Shown: positions 47,384 through 56,086, counted from the first letter of the stretch. The stretch is DNA of 64,000 nt from Pelobacter propionicus DSM 2379 (GCF_000015045.1 NC_008609.1:3262001-3326000); one strand, 5' to 3'. Notes: generated by a model from the letters alone, not told the origin. Program-made: numbers and translations.

Positions 47384-48465
47384 ACTCCTCCCTTGCCACA
47401 TACTGGCGCGCCCTGGCCAGCGGCACGCGCCGTTCCCTCCCCGACCGGTCGCTGCTGTCACTGCTTGTCCCGTTCTCCCTGCTCTACGCCCTGATCCAGC
47501 GCCTGCGTGCGGTGCTCTATCGCGTGAGACTCCTGAAGAGCAGGCGCCTCCCCCGACCGGTGATCTCCGTCGGCAACCTGACTGTGGGAGGCACCGGCAA
47601 GACGCCGGTCACGGCACACATCGCCCGCTGGCTTCTGGCGGAGGGATACCGGGTGGCGGTCCTCTCCCGCGGCTACGGCGGCTCCCTGGAGGGGCACACG
47701 GCGGTCGTCAGCGACGGCCGCACCGTCATGATGGAGGCGGAACAGTGCGGCGACGAACCCTTTCTATTGTCCTCCACCATCCCCGGCCTGATGGTAGTCA
47801 TGGGGAGCGACCGCTTCAGCGCGGGAATGCTGGCCATGGAACAGCTGGCGCCCGACGTCTTCCTGCTGGACGACGGCTACCAGCACCTGCGCCTTACGCG
47901 CGACCTGAACATCCTGCTTTTGGACCACGCCCTTCCCTTCGGCAACGGTTGGACCCTGCCGGCCGGAGTGCTGCGGGAACCGACATCGGCTGCCGGCCGC
48001 GCCGACCTGGTCATCCGCACCAGATGCCCCCGCATCGCCCCCTGCCCCTCTCCCCTTCCCGGCATCCCCTCCTGCACGGCACGCCATAGCCTGGGAAACG
48101 TCATTCCCCTGGGCAACGGAGCGGCGTTCCCCATGGAATCGCTGCGCGGCCGGAGGGTGCTGGCCTTCGCCGGCATCGCCGACCCGTACGGCTTTTTCGA
48201 GGAACTGCGCGAACAAGGATTGAATCTGGTGGCCGAATTGGCCATGCCCGACCATGTGGCCTACGATGACAACCGCATCGCCGAAATCGGCCGTCGCCTG
48301 CACGGCTCCGGGGCTGAGTTCGCCGTCACCACCGAGAAGGACGGAGTCAAGCTGCTGGGCCTGCAACGGGAGTGTGCTGAGAAAATCCTGTTGGCGCGAC
48401 TGGAGCTGATCATCGCCGATCCGGCCCCGCTGACTGACGCGCTGCGCAATTTGCTTCAAAAATGA
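47380..48465 (+). CDS. lpxK: Tetraacyldisaccharide 4'-kinase LpxK
   Basis: A 361-residue membrane-associated P-loop kinase phosphorylating the 4' position of the lipid A disaccharide. The P-loop is VGNLTVGGTGKTPVT, and LDDGYQHLRLTRDLNILLLD is the conserved Walker-B-like segment. An N-terminal amphipathic/hydrophobic segment (LLVPFSLLYALIQRL) tethers it to the membrane. The ATG overlaps the waaA stop by four bases. It completes the nine-step pathway genes seen here; lpxC and lpxH or lpxI are not in this window. Confidence 0.94.
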   Translation: MNSSLATYWRALASGTRRSLPDRSLLSLLVPFSLLYALIQRLRAVLYRVRLLKSRRLPRPVISVGNLTVGGTGKTPVTAHIARWLLAEGYRVAVLSRGYGGSLEGHTAVVSDGRTVMMEAEQCGDEPFLLSSTIPGLMVVMGSDRFSAGMLAMEQLAPDVFLLDDGYQHLRLTRDLNILLLDHALPFGNGWTLPAGVLREPTSAAGRADLVIRTRCPRIAPCPSPLPGIPSCTARHSLGNVIPLGNGAAFPMESLRGRRVLAFAGIADPYGFFEELREQGLNLVAELAMPDHVAYDDNRIAEIGRRLHGSGAEFAVTTEKDGVKLLGLQRECAEKILLARLELIIADPAPLTDALRNLLQK

Positions 48466-48518
48466 CCGCGGCTGTGGCACTATGACGCGCCACACCATTT
48501 CACGTTCATCGGTTACCC

Positions 48519-48695
48519 ATGCTCACGAATGATCTGTGTACAACCCTGGCCTGCCCCGTCTGCAAGGGCACACTCACGCTGATTGTCGCCAACGAGGTGC
48601 TGCGTTGTGAGACCTGCAAGCTCGACTACCCGGTTCGCAACGGGATTCCGGTTCTGCTGGTGGACGAGGCTACCAGGGAACCATCCCACTCCTGA
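48519..48695 (+). CDS. Trm112 family zinc-ribbon protein (YcaR-like)
   Basis: A 58-residue protein. It contains two CxxC pairs (ACPVCKG and RCETCKL) about 18 residues apart, and ends with YPVRNGIPVLLVDEA, the Trm112/UPF0434 signature. In E. coli the homologue ycaR lies between lpxK and kdsB, and the same lpxK neighbour is seen here. Eukaryotic Trm112 activates methyltransferases; bacterial partners are not established. The start is ATG 48519, 53 bp after lpxK; no clear SD is visible. Confidence 0.85.
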   Translation: MLTNDLCTTLACPVCKGTLTLIVANEVLRCETCKLDYPVRNGIPVLLVDEATREPSHS

Positions 48696-48785
48696 CCGAT
48701 CAGATGCCTTCCCGGAGCCTGAGGCGCCTTTTCTCGCCTGCCAGCACAGGCCCGGCTGCACCCCTTTTCCAACTCAGGAGCAGTG

Positions 48786-49811
48786 ATGGGCAGTACCGTT
48801 AATCTCTACTTCGTTGCCTCTCCCCTGCAGTACCTGGCGGCGCGCGCCATTGCCCAACAGGTAGATCCGAGAAACCGGCAGGTGCTCGTGTGGTACAAAA
48901 GGGGGGTAACCCCTGTCGTATCGCCGAAAGAGTGGGATGCCGCCTGGTATATGCCCTGGCCGCGCTTCGAACCGCTTCCCGGCAGATTCGGCGGCCAGAG
49001 GCGGCTGCTGGAAAACATCGCCAGGGTCGCGGAACTGGTCGGCCGCTGCGATCGGCTTATCATCCACAGCGCCGTCTTCGACACGGAAGCGATCAATTAC
49101 TTTCTGCGGGCGCTGCCGCCGGCATGCGGTGCCAGCCAGATGCACGCCCGCATCCTGCCGCACGGCCTGATCAGCATACGCAGGTACCCCTTAAGCCTGC
49201 TGAAACGCGGACTGCAGTACCTCAGAAAACTGCGCAGACTCATGGACTCCCGCCTCGACTACTGCTGCTTCACGGGCGACAGAATCGGCTCCGACGCACC
49301 ATTCTGCGACCGCATCTACACCATTCCCAACTTCCCCCATGAGTATCCGGCCACCAAGGTATTCCCCCTCCCTCCCCTGGTCTTCGGTTCAGGATCCACC
49401 GGCCGCTCTTCCCGAAGAACGGCCCTGGTCATCGGCCAGCCGCTGGTCGGTGCCGGGTTGCTTGCCAGGACTGATCTGGCGGGCCTGACGGAGGAGATAT
49501 TCCGCTGGCTCAAGGCCGATTCATTTGACGCCATTGACTACAAGGGGCATCCCAAGGATCCCAACCTGGAGTTGTGCCGGGACGGGTATAACGTACTTGC
49601 GTTGCACGAGCCGCTGGAAACCTGGATGGCGAAGACTCATTACGACGCCGTGGTCGGCGTGCGCTCTTCGGCGCTGCTGTTTGCCCGGCAGATCTACCCG
49701 CAGGAGACCGGGGTAATCGCTTTCGGATGGGACAGGGTACGCTTCAAATCAAAATCCGAGGAACGGGACATGCGCAGCGCGTTCAGCCAATGCGGTGTCC
49801 AGGTGCGCTGA
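48786..49811 (+). CDS. Putative glycosyltransferase, GT52/polysialyltransferase-like
   Basis: A 341-residue cytoplasmic protein. The N-terminus (VNLYFVASPLQYLAARAIA) resembles the TPLQ start of family GT52 LOS sialyltransferases, and the C-terminal half has DYKGHPKDPN and YDAVVGVRSSALLFA, which resemble the KpHP and S-S motifs of the bacterial sialyl/polysialyltransferase superfamily. It probably modifies LPS core or another surface glycan, but the sugar cannot be inferred and sialic acid should not be assumed. The start is ATG 48786 (AGGAG 5 bases upstream) rather than the GTG at 48783. It follows the trm112 gene by 90 bp. Confidence 0.5.
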   Translation: MGSTVNLYFVASPLQYLAARAIAQQVDPRNRQVLVWYKRGVTPVVSPKEWDAAWYMPWPRFEPLPGRFGGQRRLLENIARVAELVGRCDRLIIHSAVFDTEAINYFLRALPPACGASQMHARILPHGLISIRRYPLSLLKRGLQYLRKLRRLMDSRLDYCCFTGDRIGSDAPFCDRIYTIPNFPHEYPATKVFPLPPLVFGSGSTGRSSRRTALVIGQPLVGAGLLARTDLAGLTEEIFRWLKADSFDAIDYKGHPKDPNLELCRDGYNVLALHEPLETWMAKTHYDAVVGVRSSALLFARQIYPQETGVIAFGWDRVRFKSKSEERDMRSAFSQCGVQVR

Positions 49812-49855
49812 CCAAACTCAAAAACTGCGTACATTCAGCACGGGAGATCGATTCC

Positions 49856-51037
49856 ATGCACACTGGCGGCACAACAGCAAAATACTCTCCATCCACGGCC
49901 GACAGGGAAAGATGGCGGCGCGAGGATGAGGCGCTTGCCCCACTGCTGCGTTCCATCCCGGCGGGAGCCAGCGTAATCCGCATCAACGCCGAAACCGGGA
50001 ACCGGCACCCCGCGCCATCCGGCGCCTGGATCGAGGTTGGCCGCCAGGCAGCTCTCGGCCCCACACCATTCCCCGCCGCGCAGTATGCCGTTGTCACAGA
50101 TCTCTTTGACCTGATCGGGTTGGCGGATTCTGAAGCCGTGTTGCAGAAGCTCATCGCCGCCCGGGTCTCGCGAATCATGTTCGTGATCAGCTTTTCTTCG
50201 GCGAAGCCAGGAGCACTTTCGGCATTTTTACGCGACTGCCGCAGAAGCCTAGGAATCGGAACCGATCAGAAACTCACGCAAAAGCTTCCCCATGGGGAAC
50301 AGGAGGTTCGCGATCTCCTCCGACGTCTGAGCCTCACCATCAACGCTGAAACGGCGATTGCCGCCGCCAAGGGCACACAGACCGTCCTGATAGATGCCAC
50401 AGTCTCACCGCTACCTGCAATCACACTCATCCACCGCTGCATCGTGCGAGGCGATGAATGCGAGATCGACGGCAAAATTTATCCCGTGCATCGCGGCCGG
50501 TGGGCCTGCTACATCCCTGACCTGGGTTTAAAACTCCTCTATGGCGTTGGGGGACAGGTGCACTGCATCCACGGCAGCGCACCGGATCGCCAGGCGCTGT
50601 TCGCCGGTCAGGCATCCATCAGCGGCCGCACCTACACTGCGGCCGACTGGCTGGCCGCGTTTTCAAAGAAGGTGACCCGTCGCGCGGCGGAGAACTACGT
50701 CGCGGCATCCCGGCTCGCCTCTGCCGGGATCGGTCCTGCTGTTCGGGGCTGCGTTGTGGTTCGCAAGTTTACCTTCGATGATGCCATTGCGCCGGGAAAG
50801 AGCGCCGGGGTATGCGTCGACAACCTCGAAACGTACGGAAACAAACGGGATACGACGAAGAGGGAGATGATCAGGGCAGGAGTCGAACCGGATCGTATCA
50901 GGAGTTCGCTGAGGCAGCAGATCAGGGGCTATATCAGCGACCTTAACTCGGTTGTCGGCGTCATGCCGCTCAACGCCGACGGTGAAGTAGTGCGCCTTGA
51001 AACGGCACTGGACAGTGCTTTGCTATCCGGTGACTGA
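49856..51037 (+). CDS. Protein of unknown function in the LPS core region
   Basis: A 393-residue protein that I do not recognise. It has no signal peptide or transmembrane helix. Residues about 40-125 have the strand/helix rhythm of a class I methyltransferase (AVVTDLFDLIGL, then SRIMFVISF) but no clear GxGxG. The C-terminal half has features that could be the N-lobe of a protein-kinase-like sugar kinase (LGLKLLYGVGG, then ASRLASAGIGPAVRG), but no catalytic HxD or DFG. The start is ATG 49856 with GGGAG 9 bases upstream; the frame opens at 49727 inside the previous gene. Codon usage looks slightly different from the lpx genes. Position between glycosyltransferase genes suggests a role in glycan assembly. 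Confidence 0.55.
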   Translation: MHTGGTTAKYSPSTADRERWRREDEALAPLLRSIPAGASVIRINAETGNRHPAPSGAWIEVGRQAALGPTPFPAAQYAVVTDLFDLIGLADSEAVLQKLIAARVSRIMFVISFSSAKPGALSAFLRDCRRSLGIGTDQKLTQKLPHGEQEVRDLLRRLSLTINAETAIAAAKGTQTVLIDATVSPLPAITLIHRCIVRGDECEIDGKIYPVHRGRWACYIPDLGLKLLYGVGGQVHCIHGSAPDRQALFAGQASISGRTYTAADWLAAFSKKVTRRAAENYVAASRLASAGIGPAVRGCVVVRKFTFDDAIAPGKSAGVCVDNLETYGNKRDTTKREMIRAGVEPDRIRSSLRQQIRGYISDLNSVVGVMPLNADGEVVRLETALDSALLSGD

Positions 51038-51114
51038 CGCGACTCCTGGACACAGTCCGCGTCGCGTCAGAACAAAGGGCAACGCAGACAGACACAAACA
51101 ACACGGAAATCCTC

Positions 51115-52140
51115 ATGACACACCATAACCCAACAGCCAAGGTGGCCATCTTCAACGACACGCGCCGCACGTCGCACTATGGCTGCGAAATTGTAATGCA
51201 GACACTGGAAGAGCAACTCAGCGCACGAAACATGACATTGGCATTCTCGTGGCCCATGGGCAGGGATTGGCGCAACGAGTTGCACAGGTTCGATGGATTC
51301 AGCATGATCGACGCGATCATCGTCAACGGGGAGGGGTCCATCCACCACAGCGATACCAGGGACAGAGCCCACTACCTGACCGAGACGGCCCGCTACTTCG
51401 GTGACACCTACGGTATCCCCTGTTTTCTGATTAACGCAACGCTGTATGAAATTGGGGATGACATTATCGATAACCTTAGGTATTTTGATGGAATTTGGGT
51501 ACGTGAAAGCTCATCGCAGGAACTCCTGAAGACCAGAGGCATTTCCGCCAACCTGGCACCTGACCTGACCCTTATGGTTGACACACCGGTGACAGCGGAG
51601 AGACCTTTTTCCGTATTGGCAACGGATTCAGTTATCAAGCCCATCGCCGCGCACCTGAAAATGCTCTGCAGAAAGAAAAAATGGCACTATTCGAAACTGA
51701 CCCATGCGAGCCGCCCCCTGTCACAGGACCACTTCCCCAGGCGGGAGGTACTGCGCAGGAACGCCAAGTGGTTAGCCGCGCTCCTCGTGGGGCGGAACAT
51801 CCGCAATCGCCATGAGTTCCTGCGCTATATGTCATCACACCAACTTGTCTGCACGGGACGCTTCCATGCCGTAACCCTGGCGCTGGCGACACGAACTCCA
51901 TATCTGGCCGTCGCTTCCAATACACCCAAGATATCCAGTCTGACCATGGACGTGTTCGGGACACTGGACCGGGTCGTTCCGCTGGAGAGGATCGATACCG
52001 TGCATGACCCGCTGGCGTTCGGGTGGAGCGAACAGGAGCGGAACGCATTGTCCCGTTTTTTGCTGTCATCGAGAAACAGCATTGCCATGATGTTTGACGA
52101 AATACGGGCAATCGTCGATGCCCGTACGCAACGGAAATAG
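51115..52140 (+). CDS. Polysaccharide pyruvyl transferase family protein
   Basis: A 341-residue protein of the CsaB/WcaK/PssM superfamily. Landmarks: NDTRRTSHYGCEIVM at the N-terminus, IIVNGEGSIHH in the middle (the family GEGS/GGGS strand), and VCTGRFHAVTLALATRTPYL followed by an NTPK segment at the C-terminus, the usual R-x-H and K motifs. Family members add ketal pyruvate to a sugar from PEP, but some have become sulfur- or glycosyl-transferases, so the donor is uncertain. The reading frame is less GC-rich than the surrounding genes, particularly around 51420-51500, suggesting possible acquisition. The SD is weak. Confidence 0.75.
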   Translation: MTHHNPTAKVAIFNDTRRTSHYGCEIVMQTLEEQLSARNMTLAFSWPMGRDWRNELHRFDGFSMIDAIIVNGEGSIHHSDTRDRAHYLTETARYFGDTYGIPCFLINATLYEIGDDIIDNLRYFDGIWVRESSSQELLKTRGISANLAPDLTLMVDTPVTAERPFSVLATDSVIKPIAAHLKMLCRKKKWHYSKLTHASRPLSQDHFPRREVLRRNAKWLAALLVGRNIRNRHEFLRYMSSHQLVCTGRFHAVTLALATRTPYLAVASNTPKISSLTMDVFGTLDRVVPLERIDTVHDPLAFGWSEQERNALSRFLLSSRNSIAMMFDEIRAIVDARTQRK

Positions 52141-52315
52141 CGCGATGCGACCAGCGCCGGCAGTTGCGCCACTGTTCCCTTTTCCCCTGTATGGGGACAC
52201 GGACGCGGGATACAGCCGGTGATGCAGTAGCCGTACACCCCATCACACAGGGGATGAGTCCGCAGGCTGCACCGCTTCAGTCCGGTTCCGTCCCACTCCA
52301 CCCTGAAGAGACCAC

Positions 52316-53362
52316 ATGAACCATCCCAACATCCTGATCATCCGCACCAGCGCCATGGGGGACATCGTTATGTCCTCTCCCCTGGCCGAGGGACTGCGCC
52401 GGAAATATCCCCAGGCCCGCATCTGCTGGCTGGCAGAGCCGCAGGTCAAAGACCTGCTGGCCAACAACCCCAACCTTGACCGCCTGATCGTCTGGCCCAA
52501 GACGGAATGGAAGAAGCTCTTCAAGGGTGGGCATATTGTGCTGTTGGCGCGGGAAGCGTTCCGTTTCGCCCGCATGCTGCGCAACGAACACTTTACGCTG
52601 GTTCTGGACGCCCAGGGACTGCTGCGGACGCGGCTTCTGGCCCGACTCTCCGGCGCGCCCAGGCGCACCGGGTTCCGCTCCCGGGAACCGGGCTGGTTTC
52701 TGATGACGGAGATGATTGACAAGGGGGGCAACCCCCGCCGTATGGGGAGCGAATACCTGCACCTGCTGGAAAGCCTGGGGTGTTCCACCGCCGACCTGTC
52801 GCCACGGATACACCTCTCCCCCGGGACCCGGGATGAGGCCACCGCGACGCTCGGCTCGGCCGGAGTAACCGGTGCTTTCGCCGTGTTCGCCCCCTTCACC
52901 ACCCGCCCCCAGAAGCACTGGGTAGAGCAAAACTGGATCGACCTGGCCAAGGGGGTGCGGGAAGATCTGAGCATGGAGGTGGCCTGGCTGGGTGGCCCCG
53001 CCGACTCCGAGAAGGCGGCCCATCTCGCCCATCAGGGTGGGGGCATCAGCTTTGCCGGCACGACGTCTCTGGCAGTCTCGGCCGCGATCATCGAGCAGGC
53101 AGCGCTGGTGGTGGGGGTCGACACCGGCCTCGTGCACCTGGGCACCGCCTTCCGGGTTCCCACCGTGGCGCTGTTCGGGGCCACCCGCCCCTATCTGGAG
53201 ACTCCCAGCCCCTGTACGGTGGTGCTCTACCACCCCTTCCCCTGCTCGCCCTGCCGCCGCTCCCCCACCTGCGAAGGCCGCTTCCCTTGCATGGGTGATA
53301 TTACGGCGGCAGAGGTCCTGGCCACTGCCACGGGACTGCTGGAAAGCGGAAAACGCCCGTGA
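52316..53362 (+). CDS. GT9 heptosyltransferase-family glycosyltransferase
   Basis: A 348-residue protein of the WaaC/WaaF/WaaQ family. ILIIRTSAMGDIVMSSPLAE is the N-terminal motif, LVLDAQGLLRTRLLARLSG the acceptor-side signature, and VVGVDTGLVHLGTAFRVPTV the nucleotide-heptose site. A C-terminal Cys cluster (CSPCRRSPTC, then CM) is frequent in this family. It likely adds L-glycero-D-manno-heptose to Kdo or to an inner-core heptose. A 175-bp gap precedes it, in which I see no clear promoter. It overlaps the GT4 gene by four bases. Confidence 0.9.
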   Translation: MNHPNILIIRTSAMGDIVMSSPLAEGLRRKYPQARICWLAEPQVKDLLANNPNLDRLIVWPKTEWKKLFKGGHIVLLAREAFRFARMLRNEHFTLVLDAQGLLRTRLLARLSGAPRRTGFRSREPGWFLMTEMIDKGGNPRRMGSEYLHLLESLGCSTADLSPRIHLSPGTRDEATATLGSAGVTGAFAVFAPFTTRPQKHWVEQNWIDLAKGVREDLSMEVAWLGGPADSEKAAHLAHQGGGISFAGTTSLAVSAAIIEQAALVVGVDTGLVHLGTAFRVPTVALFGATRPYLETPSPCTVVLYHPFPCSPCRRSPTCEGRFPCMGDITAAEVLATATGLLESGKRP

Positions 53363-54450
53363 GGATCATGCATATCGAAACCGGGCGCTACCTGTACGGA
53401 GGCGCCCTGCAGGTCCTGTTCCTGCTGGAGGGTCTGCGACGGCGCGGCATCGACAACGTACTGGTCTGCACCCGCGACAGCGACATAGCCCGGCAGGCGC
53501 ACCCCTTTGCCCATGTCCGCGCCATGCCAATGTACGGCGAGATGGATCTGCTGTTCCCGCTGCGGTTGTCGGCCGCCATCAGGGAAACACAACCGGATCT
53601 GGTTCATGTGCACAGCCGGCGCGGAGCCGATATCTGGGGTGGCGTCTGCGCCCGTTTCCAGGGCATCCCCGGCCTGCTCACCAGGAGGGTCGACAACCGC
53701 GAATGGCACCCCATCGCTCGGCTGAAGTACGGCTCCTACGACGGAATCGTCAGCATCTCACAGGGGATCAGACAGGTGCTGCTTGGGGAGGGAATCGCCC
53801 CGGACCGTGTGCGCTGCGTGCACAGCGCCGTGGATGTGGAGAAATACCGGATCCAACGCGACCGGGAGTGGTTTCGTGGCGAATTCGGCGTTCCCTGCAC
53901 TGCCCCGGTCATCGGTGTCATCGCCCAACTGATCCCCCGCAAGGGGCACCGCTACCTGCTGGATATCACTCCCCGACTGGTCTCCCGTTTCCCCGACCTG
54001 CGCATCCTCTTCTTCGGCAAAGGCCCATTGCAGAATGAACTGCAGGACAGCATCACACGCAGGGGATTGGGGGAGCGTGTGCAGCTAGCCGGTTTCCGCA
54101 ACGACATGCCCCGCATCCTCCCCTGCCTCGACCTGGTAGTACATCCTGCCCTGATGGAGGGGCTGGGAGTGTCACTGCTGCAAGCGGCGGCCTGCGGTGT
54201 TCCCCTGGTCGCGGCCCGGGCAGGGGGCATTCCCGAAATCGTCCGCCAGGGCGAGAATGGCTACCTGGTGGAACCGGGCAACAGCCGGGAACTGGAGCAG
54301 GCGATCAGCTCCCTGCTGGCTGATCCGGATCTGGCGCACAGCTTCGGTTCCCAGGGACGTCTCATCGTGCAGCGAGAGTTCTCCATCGACAGCATGGTGG
54401 ATGGCAACCTTTCCGTGTATGACAACATGATGCAAAGGAGAAGAAGGTGA
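53359..54450 (+). CDS. GT4 family glycosyltransferase
   Basis: A 363-residue GT-B glycosyltransferase without a membrane segment. The donor-binding motif AGGIPEIVRQGENGYLVEPG and the preceding MEGLGVSLLQAAACG (E-x7-E region) identify family GT4; QLIPRKGHRYLL precedes it. A GTG start at 53359 overlaps the GT9 stop (GTGA). It probably extends the LPS core. The donor sugar is not predictable. The N-terminal IETGRYLYGGALQVLFLLEG fits LPS core transferases of the WaaG-like group. Confidence 0.9.
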   Translation: MRIMHIETGRYLYGGALQVLFLLEGLRRRGIDNVLVCTRDSDIARQAHPFAHVRAMPMYGEMDLLFPLRLSAAIRETQPDLVHVHSRRGADIWGGVCARFQGIPGLLTRRVDNREWHPIARLKYGSYDGIVSISQGIRQVLLGEGIAPDRVRCVHSAVDVEKYRIQRDREWFRGEFGVPCTAPVIGVIAQLIPRKGHRYLLDITPRLVSRFPDLRILFFGKGPLQNELQDSITRRGLGERVQLAGFRNDMPRILPCLDLVVHPALMEGLGVSLLQAAACGVPLVAARAGGIPEIVRQGENGYLVEPGNSRELEQAISSLLADPDLAHSFGSQGRLIVQREFSIDSMVDGNLSVYDNMMQRRRR

Positions 54451-55109
54451 CTGAAAAGCAGGTAATGACATCGTATTACGTGACCATGGCACTGTTGATT
54501 CTGTTTTTTGCATTCTGCACGACCCTGGACGAAACAACCAGGCATATGCTGCTCAAGGAGGGGGGACCGGTGGAAGTACCCTCCGCCATACTCCACTTCG
54601 TCTGCTTCTCGCTGGTGGCGATCAGGGGCGGGTATTCCTACTTCAGGACACACCCCTACTTCACGATCATGCCGCTCGTCTTCGGCATGCGTGAACTGGA
54701 TTTCGACAAGCGTTTCACCACCACGGGGCTCTTCAAGAGCCGCTTCTATCTGCGGCCTGACGTGCCGCTGCACGAGAAGATCATCGGCGCCATCGTCATC
54801 CTGACCATCGCAACCCTGGTAGTGATGATGATCCGGAACCACGCCAAAGGTTTTTTCAGCGGCTTGAAGAATCGCTCCGTTATCGCCATTGGCGCGGCCC
54901 TGACCATCTTCCTGGCGGTCAGTTCCAAGAGCCTGGACGGCCTGGAGCGGAAATGCAGGGGGCTGGGTTTCCAACTGAACCAGGTCGTGGCCACCTACAG
55001 CTCGCCGCTGGAGGAGATCCTGGAACTGGGCATCCCGATCATCATGATCCTGACCTTCATCCACTACTTCCGCCAGCAGCAAATCTCCGCCACTTCCCAG
55101 AACAGCTGA
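54447..55109 (+). CDS. Membrane protein of unknown function in the LPS gene run
   Basis: A 220-residue protein with about five hydrophobic segments (approximately 8-26, 47-65, 113-131, 148-165, 194-212). A GTG start overlaps the GT4 stop codon (GTGA), so it is co-translated with the glycosyltransferase genes. One conserved-looking segment between helices two and three (RTHPYFTIMPLVFGMRELDF) has no family known to me. It could be an LPS or undecaprenyl-linked processing factor, but that is an inference from location only. Confidence 0.65.
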   Translation: MTEKQVMTSYYVTMALLILFFAFCTTLDETTRHMLLKEGGPVEVPSAILHFVCFSLVAIRGGYSYFRTHPYFTIMPLVFGMRELDFDKRFTTTGLFKSRFYLRPDVPLHEKIIGAIVILTIATLVVMMIRNHAKGFFSGLKNRSVIAIGAALTIFLAVSSKSLDGLERKCRGLGFQLNQVVATYSSPLEEILELGIPIIMILTFIHYFRQQQISATSQNS

Positions 55110-55137
55110 GTACGTTGAGCGCCGAGGAATAGCCATC

Positions 55138-55914
55138 ATGTCAGCTCTGCACCGATTTTCCCGCACCGAACTGCTCATCGGAAGCAACGGCCTGGCAACG
55201 CTCAAGAGCAGCCACGTCCTGATCTGCGGCATCGGCGGCGTGGGCAGCTACGCGGCCGAGGCCCTGGGAAGGGCCGGTGTCGGGCGCATCACCCTGGTGG
55301 ATTGCGACGACATCTGCCTGACCAACGTCAACCGCCAGATCCACGCCCTCTCCAGCACCGTGGGCCGTCCCAAGGTCGAGGTCATGGCGGAGCGGCTGCG
55401 TGACATCAACCCGGATGCGGAGATCGTCCCGGTCAAGGCCTTCTTCTCCCAGGAGAATGCGCAGGAACTGCTGGATCCGGCACCGGACTACGTGCTGGAT
55501 GCCATCGACCACTTCACCGCCAAGACAACCCTGATCACCCTCTGCCGAAGCCGCAACATCCCGATCATCTCCAGCATGGGGGCGGCCAACAAGCTGGACC
55601 CGACCAAGATCCACTTGGACGACATCTCTGCCACCCGCCACTGCCGCATGGCCCGTAGCATGCGCAAGATTCTGCGCCAGGCAGGTATCGAGAGCGGGGT
55701 GCGGGTGGTCTACTCCACCGAGGAGCACCGCCAGCTGGACCCAGCCAGCACCAGCCACTGCGACAACGCCCCCGTCTGCCCCCAGCGCGACGACCGGAGT
55801 TTCCGTTGTGAAAACCGAAAGGTGATTCTGGGGAGTATTTCCTTCATCCCCTCCATCTTCGGCCTGACCATGGCCGGGGCTGTGGTAGGCGAACTGCTGT
55901 CGGGCAGCTGGTAA
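55138..55914 (+). CDS. tcdA: tRNA threonylcarbamoyladenosine dehydratase TcdA (CsdL)
   Basis: A 258-residue E1-like ThiF/MoeB-family enzyme that cyclises t6A to ct6A at position 37 of ANN-decoding tRNAs using ATP. N-terminal HRFSRTELLIGSNGLATLKS and the nucleotide-binding GIGGVGSYAAEALGRAGVG, then DCDDICLTNVNRQIHAL, are typical of this subfamily. It lacks the CxxC zinc pairs of MoeB/ThiF, as expected. It begins 28 bp after the unknown membrane gene but its function is unrelated to LPS. A 229-bp repeat-containing gap follows. Confidence 0.9.
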   Translation: MSALHRFSRTELLIGSNGLATLKSSHVLICGIGGVGSYAAEALGRAGVGRITLVDCDDICLTNVNRQIHALSSTVGRPKVEVMAERLRDINPDAEIVPVKAFFSQENAQELLDPAPDYVLDAIDHFTAKTTLITLCRSRNIPIISSMGAANKLDPTKIHLDDISATRHCRMARSMRKILRQAGIESGVRVVYSTEEHRQLDPASTSHCDNAPVCPQRDDRSFRCENRKVILGSISFIPSIFGLTMAGAVVGELLSGSW

Positions 55915-55931
55915 CATCAATTCTCAACAAA

Positions 55932-56063
55932 AAAACCGTTCCGGCACGAAGGCACGGGAAAACCAGGGGTGGAAGATCATCGGAGTCCCTGCCACGATTT
56001 CTTCCGTTCTTGTTTCTGTTCCCTCCTCCGTGTTCTTCGTGCCTCCGTGCGAGTCAGCGGTTT
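55932..56063. repeat. Dispersed inverted repeat pair of the GCACGRAGGCACG type
   Basis: The left arm (55932-55957) has AAAACCG then GCACGAAGGCACG; the inverted right arm (56035-56063) has the same two blocks with a slightly different spacing. It fills the gap between tcdA and the pyrophosphatase terminator. It resembles the repeat at 45886-46015 in layout, though not in exact sequence. Confidence 0.65.
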
Positions 56064-56086
56064 TCTATTTTACGCTCACAAACAAG

